A stretch of 64,000 bases of DNA, taken from NCBI RefSeq assembly GCF_030246885.1, contig NZ_CP126739.1:3504985-3568984 (forward strand), written 5' to 3'. A model generated the notes under the pieces. The model searched no databases, had not been told where the DNA came from, and was given only the letters and a program-made list of their open reading frames with translations. This DNA comes from Microbacterium sp. zg-B185 (GTDB lineage: Bacteria; Actinomycetota; Actinomycetes; Actinomycetales; Microbacteriaceae). Shown in pieces: positions 25,098 through 34,928 of the stretch. The translations under genes were made by a program, and so were the position numbers. How positions within the stretch are numbered: the stretch's first letter is position 1; each line of letters opens with the position of its first letter.

Positions 25098-26242
25098 GAC
25101 GGCTCCTCCTCGAACGATGCCTCATAGCCGGCGAGCCACGCGCGCTGCTCGTCGATCAGAGGATGCGGTTCGGTGTAGACGTGGTCGAACATGAGATCGG
25201 TCGGGATGCCGCCGAGCGCGGCGGTGCGGACGCGGGCGTCCTCGGCCACCGCGGCGGCTTGGGCCTCGACCTCGGCGAAGAACGCGTCCGACGCTCCGCG
25301 CCCCCGCAGATAGGCGCGCATGCGCGCGATCGGGTCCCGGCGCGCCCACGACTCTTCCTCGTCGGCGGTGCGGTACTTCGTGGGGTCGTCACTGGTGGTG
25401 TGCGCTCCCATGCGATACGTCATGGCCTCGATGGCGCGCGGGCCCGCGCCGGCGCGCGCCTCGTCGAGGGCGACCCGGGTGACCGCGTAGCTGGCCAGCA
25501 CGTCGTTGCCGTCGATGGGGATGCTCGGGATGCCGTATCCGGCGCCGCGGCGGTACAGCGGCGACCGGGACTGGGTGGCGACGGGGACCGAGATGGCCCA
25601 CTGGTTGTTCTGCAGGAAGAACACCTCGGGGGTGCGGTAGCTGGCGGCGAAGACCATCGCCTCGTGCACATCGCCCTGACTGGATGCGCCGTCTCCGTAG
25701 TAGACGATGACGGCCTCGTCGGTCTGAGGGTCCCCGGAGCCGGACTTGCCGTCCAGCGTGAGGCCCATGGCCAGTCCGGTCGCGTGCAGCGTCTGGGACC
25801 CGAGGACCAGCGTGTAGATGTGCGTGTTCCCGTTCTTCGGATCGGCCGGGTTCCAGCCGCCGTGCGTGAGACCGCGCATCACGCGGATGATGTCCACCGG
25901 GTCGACGCCGCGGATCATGCACACGACGTGCTCGCGGTAGGACGGGAAGAGGTGGTCCTGGGGGCGCGCGGCGCGGGCCGAGCCGACCTGTGCCGCCTCC
26001 TGGCCGAAGCTCGGCGGCCACAGCGCGAGCTGGCCCTGGCGCTGCAGGTTCGTGGCCTGCTGGTCGAAGGCGCGCACGACGAACATGTCGCGGTAGAAGC
26101 CTTCGAGCTCCGCGTCCGTGAGCGCATCGATGAGTTCGAGGTACGGTTCGGCTGCCGGAGTCGGCGCGACCGACCCGTCCGCCGCGAGCACGCGGACGAG
26201 TTCCGGCGCGTCGTCCGGCCCGGTGTTCTGGTGCAGAGTCAC
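25094..26242 (-). CDS. 2-oxoacid dehydrogenase E1 alpha subunit
   Basis: A 382-residue protein with the TPP-binding signature [36 protein letters not shown] and the conserved [15 protein letters not shown] loop. It decarboxylates the 2-oxo acid and reductively acylates the E2 lipoyl group. GTG 26242 overlaps the aminotransferase stop (GTGA), so amine removal and oxidation are encoded as one unit. Confidence 0.92.
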   Translation of the reverse strand: MTLHQNTGPDDAPELVRVLAADGSVAPTPAAEPYLELIDALTDAELEGFYRDMFVVRAFDQQATNLQRQGQLALWPPSFGQEAAQVGSARAARPQDHLFPSYREHVVCMIRGVDPVDIIRVMRGLTHGGWNPADPKNGNTHIYTLVLGSQTLHATGLAMGLTLDGKSGSGDPQTDEAVIVYYGDGASSQGDVHEAMVFAASYRTPEVFFLQNNQWAISVPVATQSRSPLYRRGAGYGIPSIPIDGNDVLASYAVTRVALDEARAGAGPRAIEAMTYRMGAHTTSDDPTKYRTADEEESWARRDPIARMRAYLRGRGASDAFFAEVEAQAAAVAEDARVRTAALGGIPTDLMFDHVYTEPHPLIDEQRAWLAGYEASFEEEPS

Positions 26243-27378
26243 CGTTCTACGCTAGCCCGCGACCCCGGATGGTCCTCTGGGAGGTCTTTCACAACGGATT
26301 CCGCGATCGATAGGACCTTGTCGACAGAGTCCTCCTCGCCGACACTGACCCGCAGACCGTCGCCGGCGAACGGACGCACGATCAGACCGGCCGCATCGAA
26401 GGCGCTTGCGATCTGCATCGTCTCGGCACCGCCGGGCAGCCAGAGGAAGTTGCCCTGCGCTTCGGGCACGCGCCACCCGGCATCGCGGAGGGCTGCGGCG
26501 AGCCGGTCGCGCCGCGCGGCGATCGTTCGCACGCGTTCCAGCAGCGCGTCCTCCGCGTCCAGGCTCGCCAGGGCGGCGACCTCGGCGTGCGCCGTGACGG
26601 ACAGCGGGATGCTGGTGCTGCGGGCGGCATCCAGGATGCGCGGGTGCCCGATGGCGTAGCCGATGCGCAGCCCGGCCAGACCGAACGCCTTGGAGAACGT
26701 GCGCAGCGCGACCACGTTCGGGTGTCCCTGCGTGCCCAGCACGCGCAGACCGTCCACGGCCGCCGGGTCGGTGATGAACTCGGCATACGCCTCGTCCAGA
26801 ATGACCAGGACATCACGGGGGACCAGAGCCAGGAACGCGTCGAACTCGGCCTGGGTGACGATCGGGCCGGTGGGGTTGTTGGGGCTGCAGACGATGATCG
26901 CCCTGGTGCGCGGGGTGACCGCCGCGGCCATCGCCGGGAGGTCGTGGCGGGCATCGTCGGTCAGCGGCACCTGCACGGGGGTGGCACCGGCGACGATCGC
27001 GAGCCACGGATAAGCCTCGAAGGAGCGCCACGCGAAGATCACCTCGTCGCCGGGACCAGACGTGGCGAGCACGAGCTGCGTGAGGATCGAGACACTGCCC
27101 GCGCCGATATGCACCGACGAGGGCGAAACGCCGAACCGGTCGGCCAGCCGCTCGCGCAACCGTCCGGCGGTCGCGTCCGGGTACCGGTTCAGCTCCGTCG
27201 CGGCACGCACCGCTTCGAGGACCCCGGGAAGCGGGTCGAACGGGTTCTCGTTGCTGGACAGCTTGAACGCGTCCGCACCGGCCTGCTTGCCCTGCTGGTA
27301 GGGCGGCAGCGCGGCGATCTCGGGCCGGACCCGGACCGGGATCTGCGCGTCATCGAAAGGAATCGGAGCGTCGGTCAC
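26239..27378 (-). CDS. hisC: Histidinol-phosphate/aromatic aminotransferase
   Basis: A 379-residue fold-type I PLP enzyme with [23 protein letters not shown], the Asp of [10 protein letters not shown] and the PLP Lys at 230 in [15 protein letters not shown]. It is the HisC/Pat family. Lying in front of E1-E2 genes it more probably makes an aromatic or branched-chain 2-oxo acid than histidine; that is inferred from context. GTG 27378 was chosen because TAGACT sits 7 bases before it (27386-27391, minus strand), a leaderless start; the open frame upstream overlaps unrelated sequence. Confidence 0.85.
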   Translation of the reverse strand: MTDAPIPFDDAQIPVRVRPEIAALPPYQQGKQAGADAFKLSSNENPFDPLPGVLEAVRAATELNRYPDATAGRLRERLADRFGVSPSSVHIGAGSVSILTQLVLATSGPGDEVIFAWRSFEAYPWLAIVAGATPVQVPLTDDARHDLPAMAAAVTPRTRAIIVCSPNNPTGPIVTQAEFDAFLALVPRDVLVILDEAYAEFITDPAAVDGLRVLGTQGHPNVVALRTFSKAFGLAGLRIGYAIGHPRILDAARSTSIPLSVTAHAEVAALASLDAEDALLERVRTIAARRDRLAAALRDAGWRVPEAQGNFLWLPGGAETMQIASAFDAAGLIVRPFAGDGLRVSVGEEDSVDKVLSIAESVVKDLPEDHPGSRASVER

Positions 27379-27514
27379 CCTGCCGAGTCTATGGGTCCGC
27401 TCTCGGCCGTCGGGGTGCGCTGCCGCGGTCGCGATCGGGCCGTTCGCCCGTGCCCCGCCCGGGTTTCGCGTGGATCCGGGGCCAGGAAGTACCCGCATGG
27501 CAGACTGACGAACT

Positions 27515-27907
27515 ATGGGCTTCCTCATCCGTGTCGTCGTCAACGCGTTCGCCATCTGGATCGTCACACTGATCCCCGCGCTCATGGTCTCGGTCATCCC
27601 GTTCCCACCGGGGGAGACGCTGCAATTCGTGCTCACGCTGCTGATCGTGGCCGCCATCTTCGCGCTGGTGAACACCATCATCGGCACCGTCATCAAGATC
27701 CTCGCGTTCCCGCTCTACATCCTGACGCTGGGCCTGATCGGGTTGATCATCAATGCGTTCCTGCTCTGGCTGACCGCATGGATCACCGGCTTCTGGAGCT
27801 GGGGTCTTCGCGTCGAAGATTTCTGGTGGGGCGTCTTGGCGGCGATCGTCATCTCGCTCATCAACTGGATCTTCGGCATCATCCTGCGCCCGAAGAGGAC
27901 GGATTGA
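27515..27907 (+). CDS. Phage-holin-like (superfamily IV) membrane protein
   Basis: A 130-residue protein with four hydrophobic helices and very few charges, of the mycobacterial 4TM holin-like family ([51 protein letters not shown]). Despite the name, such chromosomal genes are common in actinobacteria without any prophage, and nothing phage-like is near. The -10-like CAGACT lies 8 bases before the ATG. Its 3' end overlaps the convergent hydrolase gene by 29 bases. Confidence 0.8.
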   Translation: MGFLIRVVVNAFAIWIVTLIPALMVSVIPFPPGETLQFVLTLLIVAAIFALVNTIIGTVIKILAFPLYILTLGLIGLIINAFLLWLTAWITGFWSWGLRVEDFWWGVLAAIVISLINWIFGIILRPKRTD

Positions 27908-29252
27908 CCTCACCGGGCACAGGTCCGGGACTGGGATCCGGCAGCGGCAGGATCCGTTCCGCGGCGTACTCGGTGACCTGCACGGATGCCGCGGATGCGA
28001 GGTCCGCGAACACCTGCCGCACCGCCGCCATGCGCGGATCGGCGGAGGTGTCCAGCATCCGCGCGGTCGCGGTGTAGCTGTCCAGGGCATGCGCGGGCAG
28101 GCCGAAGTCGTGCAGGCCGGCACGCGGGTCGGCGGCGCGTTCAGCGACGAAGCTGCCGGGCGCACCCACAGTCCCCGCATGACCGCCGCCGGCCAGCGCG
28201 GCGACCGGGTCATCGGCGTGGCGCACCGAGACGCTGAGCGTGCCCTCGCCGAGATCGGCCTCCACGGGCGAGCCGAACGAGACGAGCGTCTGCGTGTCGT
28301 AGTCGCCCTCCAGCGCCAGGTGCGCGGCGACCATGGCGCCCTGCGAGTGGCCGAAGGCGTGCACGATATCGCCTGGCCGCGCACCGGACTCGCGGAGCGC
28401 GAGCTCGGTGGCCTCATAGGAGGCCGCGCGTGCACCCGTGTACAGCTCGATGTTGGCGTCCATGTCGAACGGTTCCGTCGTCCGGGGGGCGATCGTCTGC
28501 GTGCCGGTCACGTAGACGGCGAACCGGCGGGAGCCGTCGGGCATCGAGTACCGCTCCACCCTGACCCGGGCTTGGCCACCGGTCGGTATGCGCTCTGCGG
28601 CGCCGGCCAGTGAGGTGGGAGCCGTGGCCCGTGCCGGCGGGGCGACCGGCGAGAGGACGAGGTCGCCGGGCTGACCGCGCAGCCGGGCGGTGGCCGGCAC
28701 TGTGCCGGAGCCCAGCGCGCCGACGGCACGCTGAAGCGCCCACGCCGTCGGCACGGCGAGCAGGTGGAAGCCCGGACTCAGCCACCAGAGCGCTCCGGGA
28801 GCCTGACGTGCCAGTTCGCCGGGCCAGCTGACCCAGTGCCCGAGGGCGGCGAGGGTTGCCTGCGCGTCGGCGTCCGGGTGCTCGATGGCCAGCGCCGCCA
28901 GGCGGGAGTCGATCCGCCGCACCGCACCGGCATCGCCCGCGGCATCCGCCGCCGCCCGTTCGGTGCGCAGCTCGACGATCTCGTAGACGGCCGCGGCAGC
29001 GCGCAGCGCCCGACTCAGCTCGCCCGCGGCCTCGACCACCTCTTGGATCCGCCGGCTTGCGCAGGACATCGTGTACGCGACGTCCCACATCGCCCGTGTC
29101 GTGCCGGCCAGGTGCATCGAGGACGACCCGATCCTGGCGGCGATGTCCTCGAGCTCCCCGGCCGCCACCTGGAAGGCGTCGGCGGCCGTGCGCAGCGTGA
29201 CGGTGTCCACAGCGACCGCCCCGCCGCCGCGGATGTCCAGGTCGTCGCTCAT
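27879..29252 (-). CDS. Alpha/beta hydrolase with N-terminal WXG100-like helical domain
   Basis: A 457-residue protein. Residues 10-130 are mostly helical and Ala-rich (TLRTAADAFQVAAGELEDIAARIGSSS, then MWDVAYTMSCASRRIQEVVEAAGEL), like the WXG100 or DUF1023-associated coiled domains. The C-terminal part carries a serine-hydrolase elbow FGHSQGAMVAAHLAL with Ser in GHSQG, preceded by YTGARAASYEATELALRESGARPGDIVH, and ends with a Pro-rich tail. No signal peptide is seen, so if exported it may use a type VII-like path. ATG 29252 overlaps the upstream small gene as ATGA. Substrate unknown. Confidence 0.75.
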   Translation of the reverse strand: MSDDLDIRGGGAVAVDTVTLRTAADAFQVAAGELEDIAARIGSSSMHLAGTTRAMWDVAYTMSCASRRIQEVVEAAGELSRALRAAAAVYEIVELRTERAAADAAGDAGAVRRIDSRLAALAIEHPDADAQATLAALGHWVSWPGELARQAPGALWWLSPGFHLLAVPTAWALQRAVGALGSGTVPATARLRGQPGDLVLSPVAPPARATAPTSLAGAAERIPTGGQARVRVERYSMPDGSRRFAVYVTGTQTIAPRTTEPFDMDANIELYTGARAASYEATELALRESGARPGDIVHAFGHSQGAMVAAHLALEGDYDTQTLVSFGSPVEADLGEGTLSVSVRHADDPVAALAGGGHAGTVGAPGSFVAERAADPRAGLHDFGLPAHALDSYTATARMLDTSADPRMAAVRQVFADLASAASVQVTEYAAERILPLPDPSPGPVPGEVNPSSSGAG

Positions 29253-29533
29253 AGTCCGTGCCGCCACGCGTCTGCTTCCGACCGTGCCCGAGCCAGAGCC
29301 AGAGCATCCCGCGCGTCCTCGACGAGTGGGACGAGGGCCGCCACATCCCGCCGCCACGAGTCGGCGGTCGAATGGAACACCGTCGCGGCATCGGTGCACC
29401 AGCGGGTCTGGTCGGCCAGTCCGGCGGATCGAGCGGACACCTGCCGCAGCCGATCGATCGCATCGCCGAGCTGACGCCGGACGAGGTCCAGGACATCCAG
29501 GTCCTCCGCCGCCAGGCCGGATGGGGTCGACAT
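29249..29533 (-). CDS. Small WXG100-like helical protein
   Basis: A 94-residue protein from ATG 29533 (MSTPSGLAAEDLDVLDLVRRQLGDAIDRLRQ), all helical, with a central CTDAATVFHSTADSWRRDVAALVPLVEDARDAL. A Trp lies within the turn region, and the size is that of WXG100 proteins, but the exact WXG triplet is absent. It overlaps the hydrolase gene by 4 bases, so the two are coupled and probably interact. An earlier in-frame ATG at 29593 would add 20 low-complexity residues and is less likely. Confidence 0.65.
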   Translation of the reverse strand: MSTPSGLAAEDLDVLDLVRRQLGDAIDRLRQVSARSAGLADQTRWCTDAATVFHSTADSWRRDVAALVPLVEDARDALALARARSEADAWRHGL

Positions 29534-29647
29534 CCCGCCACTCTGGCGCGCACCGGCGGCCGGGAAGCGGCGGGCCGCCGAGGTGGGGGACAACCCGCGC
29601 CCGCGGCGCGTTGTGCAGGAGTGGTCCGGTCGTCGCAGAATGTATCC

Positions 29648-30163
29648 ATGACTGCGAGCGCGCTGGAGCCGTTCCGCGTCGTCTTCGTGTGCACCGGTAA
29701 CATCTGCCGCTCACCCATGGCCGACGTGGTGCTGCGTGCGTTCGCGGATGCCGGCAGCGTGGGTGAACGGGTCAGCTCGACCAGCGCCGGAACCGGCGAC
29801 TGGCACGTCGGCGAGCGCGCGGATCAACGCACCCTGGAGGCGCTGGATCGCCGCGGGTACGACGGGACCCGGCACCGCGCGCGGCAGTTCACGCACGCCG
29901 ACTTCGCGCGCAACGACCTCGTCGTGGCCCTGGACCGCAGCCATGAGCGCATTCTGCACGGCTGGGCGCGTTCGGATGCGGACTCGGACAAGATCGCGCT
30001 GCTGATGTCCTTCGACTCCTCCGCTCGCACGCTCGACGTTCCCGATCCGTATTACGCCGGGCCGGGCATGTTCGATGACGTCCTGCTGATGATCGAGAGC
30101 GCGAGCCATGCGCTCTACCGGCAGATCGAGCCTGCGATCCGGTCAACGATCCGACACAGGTAG
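29648..30163 (+). CDS. Low-molecular-weight protein tyrosine phosphatase
   Basis: A 171-residue enzyme with the phosphate loop CTGNICRS (nucleophile Cys15, Arg21) and the general-acid motif DPYYAG near residue 137. The family dephosphorylates tyrosine on kinases or cell-surface polysaccharide enzymes. ATG 29648 is preceded by CAGAAT with 6 bases between, so it is probably leaderless; the upstream frame overlaps the divergent WXG-like gene. Its 3' end overlaps the convergent nuclease gene by 49 bases. Confidence 0.9.
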   Translation: MTASALEPFRVVFVCTGNICRSPMADVVLRAFADAGSVGERVSSTSAGTGDWHVGERADQRTLEALDRRGYDGTRHRARQFTHADFARNDLVVALDRSHERILHGWARSDADSDKIALLMSFDSSARTLDVPDPYYAGPGMFDDVLLMIESASHALYRQIEPAIRSTIRHR

Positions 30164-32895
30164 GCGAGCAGGCGTCTCGGCGTCGGCTCCACCGACACCG
30201 TGTCAGTGGCCGTCGTGGTGTTTCCTGCGGCGTCCCTCGCCTCGTACGTGAAGGAGTAGGTCGCGCCGACGACCGCTTTCACGGCGAAGCTGCGGTCGGA
30301 GAGCTGACGCACGACCGCCTTCTTGCTGCCCTCCGCGGTGGCGGACAGGAGCCGGACCGTCACCTCGCCGCTGTCGTCGGCCGCGTCGGCCGTCACCGTC
30401 ACCGTGCGGGTCTTGCCGTTGGGCGGAAAGAGGAAAGCCGGATCTGCCGTCACGGTCAGCGCCGGCGCCACCGTGTCCGGCAGGCTCAGGTCCACGCCCA
30501 CGATCACCGGGTCGTGGTCGCTGGAGCGGTACGGGTCCGGCGCGAACAGGGCATCCTGCGCGGGCGCCTTGAACGACATGTCGTAGTCGATGAGGCTCGG
30601 CTCGTCCGCGTTGATGTGCCACGCCGCCGCTCCGGTCACATCGGCGACCAGAGCCGGTCCGGCGAGCGCGTAGTCGAGGTAGCCGAGCTGGCCGTCGAAC
30701 ACGTAGGAGTACGCGCCCTCGCCCTGGTATCGGGCGAGCAGGTCGGCGAACCCGCTCGTCAGCAGCGCGGCGATCGGCGCCTCCTTGTCGTACGAGTTGA
30801 GGTCTCCGATGATCAGCTCGCGGCCGGCGCCCTGTCCGGTCGGATCGGTGGCCAGCCAGTCGCCGAGCGCGGCGGCGGCCTGCGTCCGCGTGATGTTGCA
30901 GTTTCCGGCGCCGTCGCCGGTATCTGGGTCGCCGACGGCGTTGCAGTCGGACCCCTTGGATTTGAGGTGGTTCACCACGACCGTGATCGTGCCGCCCTCC
31001 GCGTCGGCGAAGGTCTGGGTCAGCCCCGGCCGGTTGTATTCGTCCAACCAGCGCGGGTCCTTGCTCTCGTCCATCAGCGCGAAGTCCCCGACGGGGGTGA
31101 GCACGGCCGGCTTGTAGATCAGAGCGGTGGTGATCACGTCCGAGCCGATCGGTCCGGTCTCGATGAGGTCGTAGACGTCCGCCCCGAGGTACTCGTTCAG
31201 CGCCGCGGTCAGCGTGGCCAGTGCGGTCCCGTTGTTCTCGATCTCGATCAAGCCGAACACGTCCGCGTCGATCTGCGCGAGCGCCGCGACGATCTTGGCC
31301 TCCTGCCGCTCGAACTCGACCGGGTCGTTCGCGCCGCGCGCGTCCGGCCCGGTCAGGGTGGTGAAGTAGTTCAGCACGTTGAAGCTGGACACGGTGACGC
31401 GCCCGCCGACCTCCGGCGGCGCGGTGCGTGGGTTCGCCGCCGCGTGGTCGGCCCCTTGGGTCGGCTGCAGCGCCCACGTGTCGTCACGGTAGTCCAGGAC
31501 ACCGGTCGCGTCGGTGAGGAGGTCTCCGCCGCGGAAGGTGTTGACCAGCGTGAACACGTCGCCGTCGGGGTGGATCGCAGGATCGGGGTTCTGCACCGCG
31601 CGGCCGTCGTCGATCGTGATGCGCTCGGCGAGGTTCTGCTGCGCGAGGGCGGCCGCCTCCGCCGATCCCGGCGTGTACACCGCCGTCGGCGTCATCTGGC
31701 GGTCCAGGCCGACGTCGATCCTGCCGAACCGGCCGTACTCGAAGTACTCGAGGATCGTCAGCGTCTGCGGGAGCGTCACGTACATGCCCTCCACCGCTTC
31801 GCGCTGCTGGGCCGCGGCCGGCAACGTGAGCGGAACGGCATCCGGCAGCACCGCGCCCACGGCGCAGATCTCGGCGTCGGCAGCGTCGATGCCGGTCATC
31901 TGGTGAGCAGCGCCGGCCGTCCCGGATTCGCGCACCACGCCGGTCACGTTCACGACGTCGCCGACCGCGACATCCGTCCCGGTCGGCGCGGAGACGAAGA
32001 TGCCGTCCGAGGATGCCGGGTCACCGTCACCGGCGTCCTGCACGTAGTAGCCGCCGAAGCCGCCGGCTTCCTGGAAGTCGCCGACGACCGTGCCCTCGAC
32101 GCGCACTGCGGTCCCGGCCGCCGGCGAGAGCGCCCCTGTTCCCTGCACCGAGCCGATCGACGCGACCTCGAGATCGCACCCCGCCTCCCCGGGCGCAGGA
32201 CCGACGGGCGGCGCCGTCAGCGAGTTGGCCGAGCCGGGGGTGTTGGCGGCCTCGCCGTCGATCAGCGTGCCGGGGATGCCGGGGGTGCCGGCGAGGTCGA
32301 AGTCGTTGCGCACCCAGTCGCCGACCGCGTCGCTGTCGGCGCCGTCCGGGATGCGGGAGGCGGCGCCGGGGGCGAACGGCAGACCGTCATAGGAGACGCC
32401 GAGGACAACTCCGCCGTAGGCCTGGTCGCCCGCACCGCCGTCGTGGACCGCGACCGCGTCGAGCACCGCGAACCCCAGACCGTCGTCGATGACGCCGTCG
32501 TCGTCCGCGTCGATGTCCGAGCCGGCAGCGGGGACCGTGCCGGTGACCAGCAGCAGGCTGACGGTGCCGTTCTCGAGCGCGTTGGCCGGGAGGGTCGCCA
32601 GCGAGCGGCCGGACGCGTCCGGTGCCGGGAAGGCGATGACCTCGTCCACGACACCGAGCGCGGGCATCGCGCCGCCGGCGTCGCCCTCGACCTCGAGCAC
32701 GCGGGTGCCGGAGGAGTCGGCGTCGGCCGGGACCAGCAGTTCCACGTACTCGACGTCGGTGCCGGCGGTGCTGGCCGAGAACTCGTTGATCACGGGGCCG
32801 CCGTCGGCGGCGCCTGCGGCGGAGCTCACCCCCGACAGTCCGGCGATGAGCACAGCGGTGAGGAGGGATGCCGGGAGGACAGCGGGACGGCGCAC
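30115..32895 (-). CDS. Secreted ExeM/NucH-type extracellular endonuclease
   Basis: About 926 residues from GTG 32895, which has GGAG 8 bases upstream. A signal peptide (VRRPAVLPASLLTAVLIAGL, cleavage near SSAAGA) leads to a lamin-tail domain (VINEFSASTAGTDVEYVELLV), an OB-fold insert (VEGTVVGDFQEAGGFGGYYVQD), an endonuclease/exonuclease/phosphatase domain (VSSFNVLNYFTTLTGPDARG...DVFGLIEIENNG, ending SSDHDPVIVGVDL) and a C-terminal Ig-like domain. It should degrade extracellular DNA. No sortase or membrane anchor is seen. Confidence 0.88.
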   Translation of the reverse strand: MRRPAVLPASLLTAVLIAGLSGVSSAAGAADGGPVINEFSASTAGTDVEYVELLVPADADSSGTRVLEVEGDAGGAMPALGVVDEVIAFPAPDASGRSLATLPANALENGTVSLLLVTGTVPAAGSDIDADDDGVIDDGLGFAVLDAVAVHDGGAGDQAYGGVVLGVSYDGLPFAPGAASRIPDGADSDAVGDWVRNDFDLAGTPGIPGTLIDGEAANTPGSANSLTAPPVGPAPGEAGCDLEVASIGSVQGTGALSPAAGTAVRVEGTVVGDFQEAGGFGGYYVQDAGDGDPASSDGIFVSAPTGTDVAVGDVVNVTGVVRESGTAGAAHQMTGIDAADAEICAVGAVLPDAVPLTLPAAAQQREAVEGMYVTLPQTLTILEYFEYGRFGRIDVGLDRQMTPTAVYTPGSAEAAALAQQNLAERITIDDGRAVQNPDPAIHPDGDVFTLVNTFRGGDLLTDATGVLDYRDDTWALQPTQGADHAAANPRTAPPEVGGRVTVSSFNVLNYFTTLTGPDARGANDPVEFERQEAKIVAALAQIDADVFGLIEIENNGTALATLTAALNEYLGADVYDLIETGPIGSDVITTALIYKPAVLTPVGDFALMDESKDPRWLDEYNRPGLTQTFADAEGGTITVVVNHLKSKGSDCNAVGDPDTGDGAGNCNITRTQAAAALGDWLATDPTGQGAGRELIIGDLNSYDKEAPIAALLTSGFADLLARYQGEGAYSYVFDGQLGYLDYALAGPALVADVTGAAAWHINADEPSLIDYDMSFKAPAQDALFAPDPYRSSDHDPVIVGVDLSLPDTVAPALTVTADPAFLFPPNGKTRTVTVTADAADDSGEVTVRLLSATAEGSKKAVVRQLSDRSFAVKAVVGATYSFTYEARDAAGNTTTATDTVSVEPTPRRLLAYLCRIVDRIAGSICR

Positions 32896-33171
32896 AGCGC
32901 ACTCCGATCCGGGGGGTCGTCGGAAGTTGCCGCCAGGGTATGCGAATCCCCCGACACGCAACACCCCCGGCCAGGTGCCCGCCGGGCACACCTGGCCGTC
33001 ATCGCCGGGGCGGATCCGACAACCCGTCGGCCACCCGATCCGGGAAGCGACCGGAAGCCCCTCGGTATGATCGGACTGCGCGCCGGGTGCACCGCCCGGC
33101 AGTCCTCACTCCGTGCTCCGCCCCGCGATTGACCGTCGCCCGCGGTCGGAACGCGTCCCGACGGGAGTCCC

Positions 33172-34551
33172 GTGTCTTCTCTTCCCCCCCAGCCGCTGAG
33201 CCCGCTCGACGGTCGCTACTTCGCCGCGGTCGGCGACCTCGCCGACTACCTCTCCGAGGCCGGGCTGAATCGTGCACGCGTCGAGGTCGAGGTCGAGTGG
33301 CTGCTCACCCTCACCGACCGGTCGCTGTTCGGCACGACGCCCCTCGCCGAGACGGACAAGCAGCAGCTGCGCGCCCTGTACCGCGACTTCGGCCAGGTCG
33401 AGATCGACTGGCTCGCCGAGAAGGAGGCCGTGACCCGGCACGACGTGAAGGCGGTCGAGTACCTGGTGCGGGACCGCCTGGCCAGCCTCGGCCTGGACGG
33501 GATCGCCGAGCTGACCCACTTCGCGTGCACGAGCGAGGACATCAACTCGGCCTCCTACGCGCTGACCGTCCAGCGCGCCGTCACGACGGTGTGGCTGCCC
33601 AAGCTGCGCGCGGTGATCGACGCGCTGCGCATGCTGGCTCAGCAGCATCGGGATGCCGCGATGCTCGCGCGCACGCACGGTCAGCCCGCCACGCCCACCA
33701 CGATGGGCAAGGAGATCGCAGTCTTCGTCTGGCGCCTGGAGCGGGTCGCGGCGCAGGTGGCGGCATCCGAGTATCTGGCCAAGTTCTCCGGCGCGACCGG
33801 CACCTGGTCCGCGCACCTCGCCGCCGATCCCGACGTGGACTGGCCGGCACTGACCCGCGCCTTCATCGAAGGTCTGGGAATCGGCTTCAACCCGCTGACC
33901 ACCCAGATCGAGTCGCACGACTGGCAGGTGGAGCTCTACGACCGGGTCCGGCATGCCGGCGGCATCCTGCACAACCTCGCAACGGACGTATGGACGTACA
34001 TCTCGCTCGGCTACTTCTCGCAGATCCCGGTCGCGGGCGCCACCGGGTCATCGACGATGCCGCACAAGATCAACCCGATCCGCTTCGAGAACGCCGAGGC
34101 GAATCTCGAGATCGCCGGCGGACTGCTCACCACTCTGGCCGCCACACTCGTGACATCGCGGCTGCAGCGCGACCTGACCGACTCCACCACGCAGCGCAAC
34201 ATCGGCGTCGCGCTCGGGCACTCGCTGCTCGCGCTGGACAACCTGCAGCGCGGTCTCGGCGAGATCTCGCTGGCCCAGCCGGTGCTGGATGCCGACCTCG
34301 ACGCGAACTGGGAGGTCCTGGCCGAGGCGATCCAGACGGTGGTGCGGGCGGAGATCGCCGCCGGACGCTCCCAGATCACCGACCCCTACGCGCTGCTGAA
34401 GGACCTCACCCGCGGCCGCCGCGTGGGCGGCGCCCAGCTGGCCGAGTTCGTTGCGGGCCTGGACATCGGCGCGGCCGCCAAGCAGCGGCTTCTCGCGCTG
34501 ACTCCCGCGACGTATGTCGGGCTCGCGTCGCAGCTGGTCGACCGGATCTAG
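33172..34551 (+). CDS. purB: Adenylosuccinate lyase
   Basis: A 459-residue enzyme of purine synthesis (SAICAR to AICAR, adenylosuccinate to AMP). It has the fumarase-superfamily signature SSTMPHKINPIRFENAE, HFACTSEDINSASYAL and ARTHGQPATPTTMGKE. The N-terminus SSLPPQPLSPLDGRYFAAVGDLADYLSE is that of the E. coli-type PurB. GTG 33172 is preceded by GGGAG. No other purine gene is adjacent. Confidence 0.95.
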   Translation: MSSLPPQPLSPLDGRYFAAVGDLADYLSEAGLNRARVEVEVEWLLTLTDRSLFGTTPLAETDKQQLRALYRDFGQVEIDWLAEKEAVTRHDVKAVEYLVRDRLASLGLDGIAELTHFACTSEDINSASYALTVQRAVTTVWLPKLRAVIDALRMLAQQHRDAAMLARTHGQPATPTTMGKEIAVFVWRLERVAAQVAASEYLAKFSGATGTWSAHLAADPDVDWPALTRAFIEGLGIGFNPLTTQIESHDWQVELYDRVRHAGGILHNLATDVWTYISLGYFSQIPVAGATGSSTMPHKINPIRFENAEANLEIAGGLLTTLAATLVTSRLQRDLTDSTTQRNIGVALGHSLLALDNLQRGLGEISLAQPVLDADLDANWEVLAEAIQTVVRAEIAAGRSQITDPYALLKDLTRGRRVGGAQLAEFVAGLDIGAAAKQRLLALTPATYVGLASQLVDRI

Positions 34552-34565
34552 TCGACCCCGATCCG

Positions 34566-34928
34566 TCAGATGCGCGTTCCGCCGGATGCCGCGGCATCCG
34601 GATCCGTGCCGTTCGCGTTCGTGCCGCCCGCCGAGCCGTTCGGCTTGTCGCGCGGAAGCAGGACAGGGCCGTCGATCGTCTTGTGCACCTGAGCCGGGTC
34701 GATCGCCAGCAGCAGCAGGGAGACCACCAGCAGGACCACGATGAAGGTGACGCCGGCGAAGATGAGCGCAAGTTGCAGCGCGGCGGGGGCCTGCTCGGGG
34801 CTGCGCTGCTGGAAGAACCCCATGGCGACGAGGGTGACCACGCCGGCGAACACGGCCGCGCCGAAGGCGAGGCCGAGCAGCTGCAGCGGCTTCATCAGGT
34901 CTCGGCGGGTGGGCTTGTCGTCGCTCAT
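34566..34928 (-). CDS. Small two-helix membrane protein of unknown function
   Basis: A 120-residue protein with two hydrophobic helices (about 16-36 and 49-73) and a hydrophilic Gly/Asn/Asp-rich tail. I do not recognise a domain. The tail-coding DNA holds a perfect 20-base palindrome at 34582-34601, 14 bases before the stop, which may also act as a transcription stop. ATG overlaps the upstream membrane gene (4 bases), so the two are an operon. Confidence 0.7.
   Translation of the reverse strand: MSDDKPTRRDLMKPLQLLGLAFGAAVFAGVVTLVAMGFFQQRSPEQAPAALQLALIFAGVTFIVVLLVVSLLLLAIDPAQVHKTIDGPVLLPRDKPNGSAGGTNANGTDPDAAASGGTRI

Noticed and set aside
27515..27907. Prophage, from the holin-like gene
   Set aside because: Single chromosomal holin-like genes are common in actinobacteria, and no other phage gene is near.
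30514..33132. An 872-residue open frame on the + strand opposite the nuclease
   Set aside because: Composition is that of a high-GC antisense frame, and the opposite strand encodes a clear secreted nuclease.
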